From positions 14,638-78,637 of the forward strand of contig JBCAXJ010000016.1 in the NCBI GenBank assembly GCA_038534135.1: a DNA stretch of 64,000 bases, read 5' to 3'. Source of the stretch: Thermohalobaculum sp038534135. GTDB taxonomy: Bacteria; Pseudomonadota; Alphaproteobacteria; Rhodobacterales; Rhodobacteraceae. This document shows, in pieces, positions 36,615-45,194 of this stretch. The notes under the pieces are model-generated. The model was not told the DNA's origin, did no database searches, and was given only the letters and a program-made list of their open reading frames with translations. Numbering within the stretch: the first letter of the stretch is position 1; every line of letters begins with the position of its first letter. The translations under genes and the position numbers were made by a program.

Positions 36615-36797
36615 TCAATCCCTGCTGGTCAGAGTCGACCGGAGGCGATCGCCAGCCGCGCGCGTTGCGTCTGAATCTTGATCGGCTGCATTCGCGTCCC
36701 CATCAATGCCTTCGAATTTGATATATACGGCGCCCCCGACGGCCGAATCCAGATCGGTGTCCGCGATTGTCTTGGGCTCATTCATCGTCTTGGTCAT
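36615..36797 (-). CDS. Small peptide with double-glycine-type leader
   Basis: 60 residues. The N-terminal part KTIADTDLDSAVGG resembles double-glycine leaders (LxxVxGG) that C39 peptidases cut during export, which would release a mature part starting AVYIKFEGIDGDAN. That mature start resembles the first strand of Hcp-like type VI proteins (YIKFDGIxGES), after which the peptide is short, acidic and Asp/Ala-rich. The start is the ATG at 36797, with GGAG 6 bases upstream; the ATG at 36809 contains that site. Without a homology search the coding call is moderate. Confidence 0.55.
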   Translation of the reverse strand: MTKTMNEPKTIADTDLDSAVGGAVYIKFEGIDGDANAADQDSDATRAAGDRLRSTLTSRD

Positions 36798-37104
36798 GTT
36801 GTTCTCCATCGTTTTTCGAATGGCGTGATTGCCATTGCCGAACAGGATGGAGAGCTGGCGTATCGTTCGGATGTCACCGATTGTATCTGTTGTACCGACC
36901 GCGCGCCGGGATGCGCCGCCAGCAAATGATGCTGACGTGGATGGCGCACTCGGGTCGCTGCCTCGACGTGTCAGCCGCGAGCATCGCTCAAAGACGGTGA
37001 CGGTCCGAACGGAGGCGCGTCAACGCCGTTTCGAAGCCAATGCTCGAAGACCCTGAAACGCATGGCAAATGCCCTACCTTAGCGGGTAGCAGAGACGCGT
37101 GGCC
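36798..37104. other. Gap without a recognisable gene
   Basis: About 300 bases upstream of the double-glycine peptide and downstream of the M3 peptidase. I see no gene, RNA, hairpin or convincing promoter here; the promoter of the small peptide must lie in its left part. Confidence 0.4.
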
Positions 37105-39141
37105 TCATGCGGCGTCGGGCAAAAGCCCCCTGCCCTCGAGCAAGGCTTCCACACCGGGGAGCTTGCCACGGAAGCCGGTATAGGCGTCTTCGGGTTTCTC
37201 GCTACCACCTGCGGCGTAGACATTGTCGTACAGGCGCCGTGCCGTGTCGTCGTCGAAGACGTCTCCGGTTTCCTCGAAGGCCTTGAAGGCGTCGGCGTCC
37301 ATCACTTCGGACCACATGTAGCTGTAGTATCCGGCCGAGTACCCGTCGCCCGAGAAGACGTGCTGGAAGTGCGGCGTGCGATGGCGCATGATGATGGCTT
37401 GCGGCATCCCGATGCGGTCGAGCACGTCGGCCTCGAAGCTTTTCGGATCGAAGTTGTCGGTATTCTCGAGCACGTGCATTTCGAGATCCACCAGCGCCGA
37501 GGCGGTGAACTCGACCGTTGAGAAGCCCTGGCCGAAGTTCTCTGCCGCGATCAGGCGGTCGACCAGTTCGCGTGGCATCGCAGCGCCCGTCTCAACATGG
37601 ATTGCGTGTTTCTCGAGGATCTCGGGCACCGCGAGCCAGTGTTCGTAGAGCTGGCTGGGCAGTTCCACGAAGTCGCGCGCCACGGATGTGCCGGAGATGT
37701 AGGGATAGGTCACGTCGGACAACAGGCCGTGCAGCGCATGGCCGAATTCGTGGAACAGCGTGCGGGCGTCGTCCCAGCCCAACAGGGCCGGATCCCCCTT
37801 GGCGAAGTTGCAGGTGTTGGTGATCACGGGGCGGCCAGGCGCCCAGAGCTTTTGCTGCGACCGCAGACCGGACATCCACGCGCCTGAGCGTTTTGAGGGC
37901 CGCGCGAAGTAATCTCCGATAAAGAGCCCGATAAAGTCGTCGCCGCGTTTGACCTCCCACGCCATGGCGTCGGGATACGGCAGCGGGACGTCGGCGCGCA
38001 CGAAAGACAGGCCGAACAATCGGCCCGCCACGTCGAACGCGGCGTCGATCATGTTCTCGAGCTTCAGATACGGCTTGATCTCACTTTCATCCAGCGCATG
38101 GCGGTCCTTGCGGAGCTTTTCGGCGTAGTGGCGCCAGTCCCAGGCCGCGAGCGCTTCGGTCTGCCCGTCGGCGCGCGCGAGTGCCTGGAGTTCATCGGCA
38201 TCCGCCATGGCCCGGTCGCTCGCGGGCTTCCAGACGGTTGTCAGCAGATTGCGCACAGCGTCGGGCGTTTTGGCCATCTGATTGTCAAGCTTGAAGTCCG
38301 CGAACGTCTTGAAGCCGAGCAGATTGGCGCGTTCCTGACGCAGCTTGACCGTCTCGGCGATGATGTCCCAGTTGGTGGCCTCACCGCGATTGGCCCAGGC
38401 TTCGAAGGCCTTCTGCCGCAGGTCGCGCCGGGTCGAGAAGGTCAGGAACGGCTCGACCGAGGATCGGCTGAGCGTGATCACATAGCCTTCGACACCGCGT
38501 CTCTCGGCTTCGGATTTTGCCGTGTCGATCAGAAATCCCGGCAATCCGCCAAGATCGTCGGCGCCAAGTGTCATCGACCAGTCGGCTTCGTCCTTCAGCA
38601 CGTTCTGACCGAAGGCGGTGCCCAGTTCGGACAGCCGCCCCATGATCTCCTGCAGGCGTGCTTTACCGGTGTCGTCGAGTTTGGCGCCGCCGCGCACGAA
38701 GCTTTCGTACATCAGGTCGAGAACGCGTGCCTGTTCGGCGCTGAGCGCATCCGGTCCCTGATCGACGACCGCTTGCAGGCGCTTGAAGATCCGCTCGTCC
38801 GTGGCGTGCTTGGAATAGAGCCGCGAGAGGCGGGGCGAGATCTCGCGTTCGATTTCCTGAATGGCCGGATTGGTGTCGCTGCCTGCCCGGTTCCAGAAGA
38901 CCGCATTCACCCGGTCGAGCAACAGGCCGTGGCGCTCCAGCGCCTCGACCGTATTCTCAAAGGTTGCCGGTTTGGGGTTCTCGCAGATCGCATCGAACTC
39001 GGCTTCCTGCTCGGCGATGGCCGCGTCGAAGGCCGGACGGAAATGATCGTCATTGATCGCGGAGAAATCAGGCAGGTCGAACGGGCCGTCCCAGGGGGCG
39101 AGAAGGGGATTCTGGTCTGGTGTCGGAGTCCTTGGCATCAT
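37105..39141 (-). CDS. M3 family zinc oligopeptidase (Dcp/OpdA type)
   Basis: 678 residues, full length. A cytosolic metallopeptidase cutting short peptides, including signal-peptide fragments. Zinc-binding motif LFHEFGHALHG (HExxH) near residue 470, with the downstream Glu in the DFVELPSQLYEHW segment. The N-terminal FDLPDFSAINDDHFRPAFDAAI is typical of the Dcp branch. Its ATG is 7 bases after the stop of the small partner gene on the same strand, so it is probably cotranscribed with the DUF3990 pair. Confidence 0.92.
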   Translation of the reverse strand: MMPRTPTPDQNPLLAPWDGPFDLPDFSAINDDHFRPAFDAAIAEQEAEFDAICENPKPATFENTVEALERHGLLLDRVNAVFWNRAGSDTNPAIQEIEREISPRLSRLYSKHATDERIFKRLQAVVDQGPDALSAEQARVLDLMYESFVRGGAKLDDTGKARLQEIMGRLSELGTAFGQNVLKDEADWSMTLGADDLGGLPGFLIDTAKSEAERRGVEGYVITLSRSSVEPFLTFSTRRDLRQKAFEAWANRGEATNWDIIAETVKLRQERANLLGFKTFADFKLDNQMAKTPDAVRNLLTTVWKPASDRAMADADELQALARADGQTEALAAWDWRHYAEKLRKDRHALDESEIKPYLKLENMIDAAFDVAGRLFGLSFVRADVPLPYPDAMAWEVKRGDDFIGLFIGDYFARPSKRSGAWMSGLRSQQKLWAPGRPVITNTCNFAKGDPALLGWDDARTLFHEFGHALHGLLSDVTYPYISGTSVARDFVELPSQLYEHWLAVPEILEKHAIHVETGAAMPRELVDRLIAAENFGQGFSTVEFTASALVDLEMHVLENTDNFDPKSFEADVLDRIGMPQAIIMRHRTPHFQHVFSGDGYSAGYYSYMWSEVMDADAFKAFEETGDVFDDDTARRLYDNVYAAGGSEKPEDAYTGFRGKLPGVEALLEGRGLLPDAA

Positions 39142-39148
39142 GGGTCGG

Positions 39149-39421
39149 TCACGGCCTTTGGCTATTCATGTTGCGCACCATTGCGGTGTAGGCACGATGG
39201 TGCTCGGCATCTGGTTCGATATCGAGGAGGTCGGCTGCCACATAGAGCGGTTCATCATTGTAGAACAGCAGGCGTTCAGTCTCAGACCACTGCGCCATGC
39301 CTTCTGTGAACTCATCCACGCGCTGCATCATTTTGGCCCGATCCGCATGGAAGAGCTGCACGCCTGTGCGGCTGACGACGTCCCAGAAGGACTTGGTATC
39401 GATCAGAGCAACCTCTTTCAT
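39149..39421 (-). CDS. Small protein, putative partner of the DUF3990 protein
   Basis: 90 residues, acidic, mixed helix; no family recognised. It begins 10 bases after the DUF3990 stop and ends 7 bases before the M3 peptidase, so the three genes are a tight run. A small acidic partner immediately beside an ADP-ribosyltransferase-like gene is the layout of many toxin-antitoxin or toxin-immunity pairs; that role here is inference. The start is the ATG at 39421; an open frame extends upstream into the toxin-like gene, but this ATG has a GTGGG-like site. Confidence 0.6.
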   Translation of the reverse strand: MKEVALIDTKSFWDVVSRTGVQLFHADRAKMMQRVDEFTEGMAQWSETERLLFYNDEPLYVAADLLDIEPDAEHHRAYTAMVRNMNSQRP

Positions 39422-39431
39422 GGCACCCACT

Positions 39432-39983
39432 CTAGAAGATATCGCCGGATGGCGGCAACAACAGCCTGGCATCGTCGCCCGGATGTGACCGGCTGGGCAA
39501 AGTCTTGAGCGCGGTTGATGTGTGGAAACTCCATTGATCGCAATCCTTTAGGACAATGCTTTGCGGCCACGAGGTCACTGGGCCAATGACCACATCGTAG
39601 AGGTTTGTCGGCGTGCGCCCTGGGATGGCGCACCCATGGGAGACCGGCGCGGTGGCGCGACAATGCGCAACGAACGCCCAAAAGTCGGCCGCAACGTTCT
39701 CGAGCGTGAACACGAGGTGGCTCAGATTGGCGAGCGCATTGCGATCGATGTCATAGGCCAGCACGGCAGCACGGCCCGGCCCACGCGACTTGCGTCGCCA
39801 CTTGCGCAAAGCGGTGTTTGCCCATTGCTCGGCCTGGTGTCGACTTGACGTCAGATAGAAGCCTTGCCCAAAATCCACATATGTCCGCCCCGCCGCTAAC
39901 GAGACGCCCGCAGTGCCGATTGACCGTGCGTGGCGTTCCAACGTGCCGTGGAAGAGCGTGAGGTCCGGGTTCTTCCAGGCCAT
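39432..39983 (-). CDS. DUF3990 family, ADP-ribosyltransferase-like protein
   Basis: 183 residues. The N-terminal LFHGTLERHARSIG and the DFGQGFYLTSSRHQAEQWA block (residues about 38-56) are characteristic of DUF3990, a family with an ADP-ribosyltransferase-type fold in which the His and Tyr motifs correspond to NAD binding. Later NLYDVVIGPV and a C-terminal QWSFHTSTALKTLP block also match. No signal peptide, so it is cytosolic. Members are often in toxin-like pairs. It is 8 bases downstream of the glutathione S-transferase gene on the same strand. Confidence 0.75.
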   Translation of the reverse strand: MAWKNPDLTLFHGTLERHARSIGTAGVSLAAGRTYVDFGQGFYLTSSRHQAEQWANTALRKWRRKSRGPGRAAVLAYDIDRNALANLSHLVFTLENVAADFWAFVAHCRATAPVSHGCAIPGRTPTNLYDVVIGPVTSWPQSIVLKDCDQWSFHTSTALKTLPSRSHPGDDARLLLPPSGDIF

Positions 39984-39991
39984 GCTTCGCC

Positions 39992-40621
39992 TTATTTCAA
40001 CGCCGTCGAGGGCCGGTCGTGCATCCGGTCGCGCCAGGTGCGCAGCGCTGTCATCTCCTCGGGTATGTCCCGCCTGAGCAATCGCAAGAAGTCGACGGCG
40101 ACGATGCCGGTGATATCGGCAATGGTCAGACGATCCGCCGCGATCCAGTCGCGCCCCTGGAGCTGTCGGTCAACCTCGGCCAGCCGTGCATCGATGCGCC
40201 CGGCATTGGTCTCGCCCCAGTCGGGTGATTGATCCTCGAGCGCTGCCATCTTCGGATTGGTGTGGCGAAAGCACATCGCGATCGTCACCATCAGGCGCAA
40301 TTCGATGCGGCGCTGCCACATGTCGATTGTGGCAATCTCGAGCGCGTCGCGGCCCATCATGTTGGGATCGGGGTAGAATTCCTCGAGATACCGGCAGATC
40401 GTCGGCGATTCGACCAGGACCGTGCCATCCGAAAGCTCCAGCGCGGGGATCTGGGGGCTTCCGACCTTGGCGATGTAGGCGTCCTGCTTGTGCTCGCCAT
40501 CCATCAGACTGATGTTGACCGTCTCCAGCTCGATGCCCTTTTCGGCCATGAAGATCTGAGTTCGACGGGGATTTGGGGCACGCGGCGTATGAAAGTAACG
40601 CACAGGATGCGGCAGGGACAT
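39992..40621 (-). CDS. Glutathione S-transferase family protein
   Basis: 209 residues. N-terminal thioredoxin-fold domain with PNPRRTQIFMAEKGIELETV (residues 14-33), the conserved cis-Pro in SPQIPALELSDGT and the glutathione-binding SPTICRYLEE (Glu-Ser-type). C-terminal helical domain RDWIAADRLTIADITG (N-capping box) is also typical. Substrate unknown. GGAGGA lies 6 bases before the ATG; the longer frame extending to 41194 overlaps the neighbour and is not real. Confidence 0.9.
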   Translation of the reverse strand: MSLPHPVRYFHTPRAPNPRRTQIFMAEKGIELETVNISLMDGEHKQDAYIAKVGSPQIPALELSDGTVLVESPTICRYLEEFYPDPNMMGRDALEIATIDMWQRRIELRLMVTIAMCFRHTNPKMAALEDQSPDWGETNAGRIDARLAEVDRQLQGRDWIAADRLTIADITGIVAVDFLRLLRRDIPEEMTALRTWRDRMHDRPSTALK

Positions 40622-40786
40622 GGCAGATCCTCCATTCTTTCGCCCGGTGGGGATGGCACCAGTGTTCCCCGATCGGCGCGTCATGCTTAACGTGGCGCTG
40701 CCGGAACTGGAACGGTAACGTCCAGTGCGTGTATGATGAAACGACACGTCCGCGCACGACCGGGCGCTTGCGGAGGAGGAACCCAA

Positions 40787-41659
40787 ATGAAGCGTTTTCT
40801 GAAGGCTCTGGCCGTTGTCGCCCTGGCAACCGGCGCCGTGAGCGCCTGCGCCCCGACGGCGAAGAACACCCAGCAGTCGCTTGCGCAAGAGCAGGCGACC
40901 GCGCGGAAGATCGTCGCCGACATGGACCGCAAGGGCGCGTTGCTGAAGGACAAGAACCTTAACAGCTACATCGGCTCGATCGTCTCGCGGGTCTCGAAGC
41001 GGCGGCCAGCGGGGTCGGTCCCGCTGCGGACTTATATCGTGAAGGACGCCGATGTGAACGCGTTCACCGTGGGGGGCGGCTATGTGTTCTTCAACGCGGG
41101 CATGATCGCGGCGATGGAGAATGAGGCCCAGCTGGCCAGTGTCGCAGCCCACGAGATCGCGCATATCGACCGTGGCCATGTGCAGGCCGGCCAAGCGAAC
41201 CGGACGGGCGTGCAGTTGGGTGCCGCATTGGCCTCAGTGGCCGGGGCAGCGCTTGGCGTGCCCGGTCAGTTGACCAACATGGCCGTGGGTCTTGGCGCGA
41301 ATTATGCCGTGAACTCGTTCACCCGGACGCAAGAGACGGACGCCGATAACACGGGCGTGCAGTATCTGGCGGGTGCCGGGTACAATGTGCTGGAGGGTGC
41401 GAAGTCCTTTGCGGTGCTGCGGCGGCTCTATGGCGATTCCAAAGGGGCCTCGGCCGCGTTTTTCTCGTCTCACCCGCCATCCTCGGAACGCGAGGCCAAT
41501 CTGACCGCGCAGGCCAAGCGCTTGGGCGCCACCAAGGGACGCGTGGCCGCGGACACCTATGACAAGCAGACGCGCGGCCTGCGCAAGGCAGCGCTGAAGT
41601 TCTACGAATCAAAGGGACGCAGCGCGGAAGCCGCGCAGGTCCGGCGCAACCTGCGCTAG
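40787..41659 (+). CDS. M48 family metalloprotease lipoprotein
   Basis: 290 residues. Lipoprotein signal with lipobox AVSAC (Cys near residue 20). M48 zinc motif HEIAHIDRGH (HExxH) near residue 125, with the third ligand Glu in the following ETDADNTGVQYLAGAG. The C-terminus contains FFSSHPPSSEREANL, a motif of the BepA/YcaL-type outer-membrane quality-control proteases. It is probably anchored in the outer membrane's inner leaflet. GGAGGAGGA is 7 bases upstream of the ATG, a strong site. Confidence 0.9.
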   Translation: MKRFLKALAVVALATGAVSACAPTAKNTQQSLAQEQATARKIVADMDRKGALLKDKNLNSYIGSIVSRVSKRRPAGSVPLRTYIVKDADVNAFTVGGGYVFFNAGMIAAMENEAQLASVAAHEIAHIDRGHVQAGQANRTGVQLGAALASVAGAALGVPGQLTNMAVGLGANYAVNSFTRTQETDADNTGVQYLAGAGYNVLEGAKSFAVLRRLYGDSKGASAAFFSSHPPSSEREANLTAQAKRLGATKGRVAADTYDKQTRGLRKAALKFYESKGRSAEAAQVRRNLR

Positions 41660-41738
41660 GCCGCCCGTCAGATCATGGCCATCGCCCCCTTGCCGGGGCG
41701 GTGTGTCGCAAGTAGAACGCGCCCCAAAGAGGGCAGCC

Positions 41739-42671
41739 ATGTTTCAGCACCGGCATCTGTTGGGGATCGAGGCGTTAACGCCCGAGGAAATCACTCAAAT
41801 CCTCGACCTTTCCGACCATTACGTCGAGCTGAACCGCCGCCGCGACAAGCACGAGGACGTGCTGACCGGCCTGACCCAGATCAATCTGTTCTTCGAGGAT
41901 TCGACCCGCACGATGGCGAGCTTCGAGCTGGCCGGTAAGCGGCTTGGCGCGGACGTGATGAACATGTCGGTGAAAGCCTCGTCCATGAACAAGGGCGAGA
42001 CGCTGATCGACACGGCGACAACGCTGAATGCGATGCGCCCCGACCTGCTGGTCGTGCGCCACCAGAATTCGGGCGCTGTTGCGTTGCTGGCGCAGAAGGT
42101 CAATTGCGCGGTGCTGAATGCGGGCGACGGCCGGCACGAGCACCCGACACAGGCCTTGCTGGATGCGCTGACGATTCGGCGCAGCAAGGGCAAGCTTCAG
42201 CGCCTGACGGTGGCAATCTGTGGCGATATCGCGAATTCGCGCGTGGCCCGGTCGAACATCCTGTGCCTCAATCGGATGGAGAACCGTGTGCGGGTGATCG
42301 CGCCGCCGACGCTGCTGCCGCCGGGCATCGAGCGCTTCGGGGTCGAGGTCTTCGACGACATGGCCGAGGGCCTGGCGGGCTGCGACGTGGTCATGATGCT
42401 GAGGATCCAGAACGAACGTCTGACCGGCGCGGCCGTCCCCTCGACCCGCGAGTACTATCACCGCTATGGCCTGACGGCCGAGAAACTGGCGCTCGCCAAG
42501 CGCGACGCCATCGTCATGCATCCGGGCCCGATGAACCGCGGGGTCGAGATCGACGCCGAGCTTGCCGACGATGTCGAACGCTCGGTGATCCGCGATCAGG
42601 TCGAGATGGGCGTCGCGGTCCGTATGGCCTGCATGGATCTGCTGGCGCGCCGTCAGACGACACCTGCTTGA
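41739..42671 (+). CDS. pyrB: Aspartate carbamoyltransferase catalytic subunit
   Basis: 310 residues, full length. Condenses carbamoyl phosphate and aspartate in pyrimidine synthesis. Motifs: FFEDSTRTMASFELAGKRLG (carbamoyl-phosphate binding STRT), HEHPTQALLDALTI, and VMHPGPMNRGVEID. The start is the ATG at 41739 with AGAGGG upstream; an upstream GTG at 41703 is possible. In Rhodobacterales pyrB is normally followed closely by the pyrC-like gene; here an unknown minus-strand gene lies between. Confidence 0.95.
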   Translation: MFQHRHLLGIEALTPEEITQILDLSDHYVELNRRRDKHEDVLTGLTQINLFFEDSTRTMASFELAGKRLGADVMNMSVKASSMNKGETLIDTATTLNAMRPDLLVVRHQNSGAVALLAQKVNCAVLNAGDGRHEHPTQALLDALTIRRSKGKLQRLTVAICGDIANSRVARSNILCLNRMENRVRVIAPPTLLPPGIERFGVEVFDDMAEGLAGCDVVMMLRIQNERLTGAAVPSTREYYHRYGLTAEKLALAKRDAIVMHPGPMNRGVEIDAELADDVERSVIRDQVEMGVAVRMACMDLLARRQTTPA

Positions 42672-42758
42672 GCCGAAGACTGAAGCCCTGCGTAACCGCC
42701 TGCTGAACCCTGCACGCATGCATGACAGGCAGCCGTCTTCTCCTCCGAAAGCCCCATA

Positions 42759-43535
42759 TTAGGCTACAAGCTGAAGTTCCTTAGTGGTGGTTTTGTACTT
42801 AAAACTGATCTGACCGGTCCCATTGGCTTTGTCTACCTTGTGAGTCTTTGGGCTCCAGACAGAACCGACATCGTTGCGCACGTTGCGGTCAATGGGTTTG
42901 GTCTTGTGAAGTTGCTCGAAAGCAGTACAGAGCTTATCGAAAGCTTCCTCCGCAGCAGCAGCCTCTGCTTCACGCGCAATCTGTTTGACCCTGTCGGCAT
43001 AGGCCGGTCCACTGATGCTGTTGCGTCGACCTGATGCGCCCACAGCCTTCTTTTTGACAGGATTTGCGATCTCAGGCCACCGTTTGCCCTGACCGCCGTC
43101 TCCGATCGTGAATTGCACACCCTTCCAAGTGAACTTGTCTGTCATTCCTTCGATGTCCAGCTGAGCCTCGGCACTGACGTTCAGGTGATAGGTTTGGATG
43201 TACGCCGAACCCCACGAACCGTTGTTTTTGGTATGCGTCTCGGTTTGTAACTGCATATGGGGATTGGTACAGGGTTGATGAATTCCTTTCGACACATAAA
43301 CGCTGGACTTCTTCCCCTCGTCTTGCCTCTTCGTGAGGGCAAGTTTGAGATTCTTGAGACTTTCGGGGACACCGGATCCTGAAACCAAAGACGCCGCTTC
43401 TGCCACGATGCGCTGATGCTCGGCCCAGGCCATGCCAGTTTCCTTGTTCGGAACCATCTTTGGTTCTTGGGGGTGTTGTGATTGGCCGCTCCAATCATCG
43501 CGCTTCATCACATTTTCTGGTTTGATCAGCGGCAT
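42759..43535 (-). CDS. Uncharacterised protein, insertion between pyrB and the pyrC-like gene
   Basis: 258 residues; no family recognised. GC is about 49% by eye against roughly 60% in neighbours. Lys/Thr/Gln-rich with many Ser, so it looks soluble; no signal peptide or membrane segment. A helical Ala/Glu segment (AAAAEEAFDKLCTAFEQL) near residue 195 is coiled-coil-like. GGAG lies 8 bases before the ATG at 43535. Opposite strand to pyrB and the pyrC-like gene, so it breaks what is usually one operon. Confidence 0.6.
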   Translation of the reverse strand: MPLIKPENVMKRDDWSGQSQHPQEPKMVPNKETGMAWAEHQRIVAEAASLVSGSGVPESLKNLKLALTKRQDEGKKSSVYVSKGIHQPCTNPHMQLQTETHTKNNGSWGSAYIQTYHLNVSAEAQLDIEGMTDKFTWKGVQFTIGDGGQGKRWPEIANPVKKKAVGASGRRNSISGPAYADRVKQIAREAEAAAAEEAFDKLCTAFEQLHKTKPIDRNVRNDVGSVWSPKTHKVDKANGTGQISFKYKTTTKELQLVA

Positions 43536-43919
43536 CTGAATACTCCAGTGCAATATTTTCAGTTAGCTGTAAAAGTCGTCAGTTGTCTTGTAGCTTTAAG
43601 GTTAATCAAGACGTTGAGATACCGTCAACCGCTATGACGAGGGTGTGATCGGATCTGATCCGTGATCTGAAGAAATCGATACACGCCAATGCAGGTTTCG
43701 CAACTGTACGATCAGCATTGCACCGCCAAGTTGATCACCTAGAGCTGAGCATGTACATGGGCCTTCGAACTGCGGAGACTTTTCGGAGCCGACAGCCTGT
43801 GTTGCCGGGAAGCGTTGTGCCAAGAGAAATCAGCCAATGGTGTAGCGTCACCGTCGCTTCGCTAATCTGGTGTCGAAGTCCAACGGACTCTAGCACCATG
43901 CAGGCAAGGACATCGAAGA
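43536..43919. other. Gap upstream of the pyrC-like gene
   Basis: About 380 bases between the inserted gene and the pyrC-like gene. It has no convincing gene, RNA or repeat ends; I looked for direct repeats flanking the insertion and did not see clear ones. The promoter of the pyrC-like gene, if it has lost pyrB's, must lie here. Confidence 0.4.
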
Positions 43920-45194
43920 TTGGATTTACTCAACGCACGCCTGATCGATCCGGCATCTGGCTATGATGGTCCGGGCGCCATCCGGATCGAGGACGGCCGG
44001 ATCGCCGATGTCGTCCGTGGCGCGTCACCAGCCGTTTCGGGTATCGATTGCCGTCAGCACGTGCTGGCGCCCGGTCTTGTCGACATGCGGGTCTTTGTCG
44101 GTGAGCCCGGCGCGCGGCACCGCGAGAGCTTTCGTTCGGCGGGCGCGTCTGCCGCAGCCGGTGGCGTGACGACCGTCATCACGCAACCCGACACCGATCC
44201 GCCGATCGACGATCCAGCCCTCGTTCAGTTCGTCCGGACACGCGGACGCGAAGACGCAGCCGTCAGGGTCGAGACGATGGGCGCCCTGACGCGTGGCCTG
44301 AAGGGCCGGGAGATGACCGAGCAGCAATTCCTGTTGGATGCGGGTGCGGTGGCACTGACCGATGCCGATCATCCCGTCGCCGATGCCAAGGTGATGCGCG
44401 CCTGCATGACCTATTCGCGTTCGACTGATGCGTTGATCGTCCATCATATTCAGGAGCCCAGCCTGTCGCGCGGGACTTGTGCGACCTCGGGCGAGTTTGC
44501 GTCGCGCCTGGGACTGCCGACGGTGTCGCCAGTCGCCGAGAGAATCATGCTGGAGCGTGATCTTGCCCTGGTCGAGAGCACCGGCGCGCGCTACCACGCG
44601 GATCAGGTGACAACGGCCGCGGCGCTCGCGCCGCTGGAACGCGCCCGAAATGCCGGGCTGCCTATAACCTCGAGCGTGTCGATACACCACTTGACGCTCA
44701 ACGAATTCGACATCGCGGATTACCGGACGTTCTTTCGTCTGACCCCGCCCTTGCGGGCCGAAACGGACCGATCCGCCATCGTCGATGCGCTTTCGGCGGG
44801 CCTGATCGACACCATTGTCTCTGGGCACCTGCCACAGGACGAGGAGACGAAGCGCCTGCCCTTCGAGGAAGCAGCGACCGGTGCTGTCGGGCTTGAGACG
44901 TTCCTGCCGGCGATGCTGCGCCTGGTGCACGAGGCACGCCTGGATCTGCTGACGGTGTTTCGGGCGGGCTCCCTGCGGCCATCGCAGATCCTGGGCCTTG
45001 ACGGCGGACGGCTGAGCGTGGGCGCGCCGGCGGATCTGGTTTTACTTGACCCGGACGCGCCATTCCGCCTCGACCGGGAAAAACTCCGGTCGCGTTCGAA
45101 GAACACGCCTTTCGACCGTGCGTTGATGCAGGGGCGGGTCCTTGGAACCTGGGTGGCGGGCGAGCGCGTCTTCGGAGGGCCGGATGCTCCATAG
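43920..45194 (+). CDS. pyrC: Dihydroorotase-like protein lacking metal ligands
   Basis: 424 residues. Amidohydrolase fold, homologous to dihydroorotase. The first metal motif, normally DxHxH, reads DMRVFVGEPG here with both His absent, and the catalytic Asp region normally SDHxP reads SGHLPQD. So the protein is probably catalytically inactive and serves as a structural partner of aspartate carbamoyltransferase, as shown for similar pyrC-prime proteins in Pseudomonas; that comparison is inference. The start codon is TTG, with AAGGA 9 bases upstream; no ATG fits. It overlaps plsY by 11 bases. Confidence 0.85.
   Translation: MDLLNARLIDPASGYDGPGAIRIEDGRIADVVRGASPAVSGIDCRQHVLAPGLVDMRVFVGEPGARHRESFRSAGASAAAGGVTTVITQPDTDPPIDDPALVQFVRTRGREDAAVRVETMGALTRGLKGREMTEQQFLLDAGAVALTDADHPVADAKVMRACMTYSRSTDALIVHHIQEPSLSRGTCATSGEFASRLGLPTVSPVAERIMLERDLALVESTGARYHADQVTTAAALAPLERARNAGLPITSSVSIHHLTLNEFDIADYRTFFRLTPPLRAETDRSAIVDALSAGLIDTIVSGHLPQDEETKRLPFEEAATGAVGLETFLPAMLRLVHEARLDLLTVFRAGSLRPSQILGLDGGRLSVGAPADLVLLDPDAPFRLDREKLRSRSKNTPFDRALMQGRVLGTWVAGERVFGGPDAP

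Noticed and set aside
38098..39309. 403-aa plus-strand open frame
   Set aside because: Antisense of the M3 peptidase, whose HExxH motif and length are convincing.
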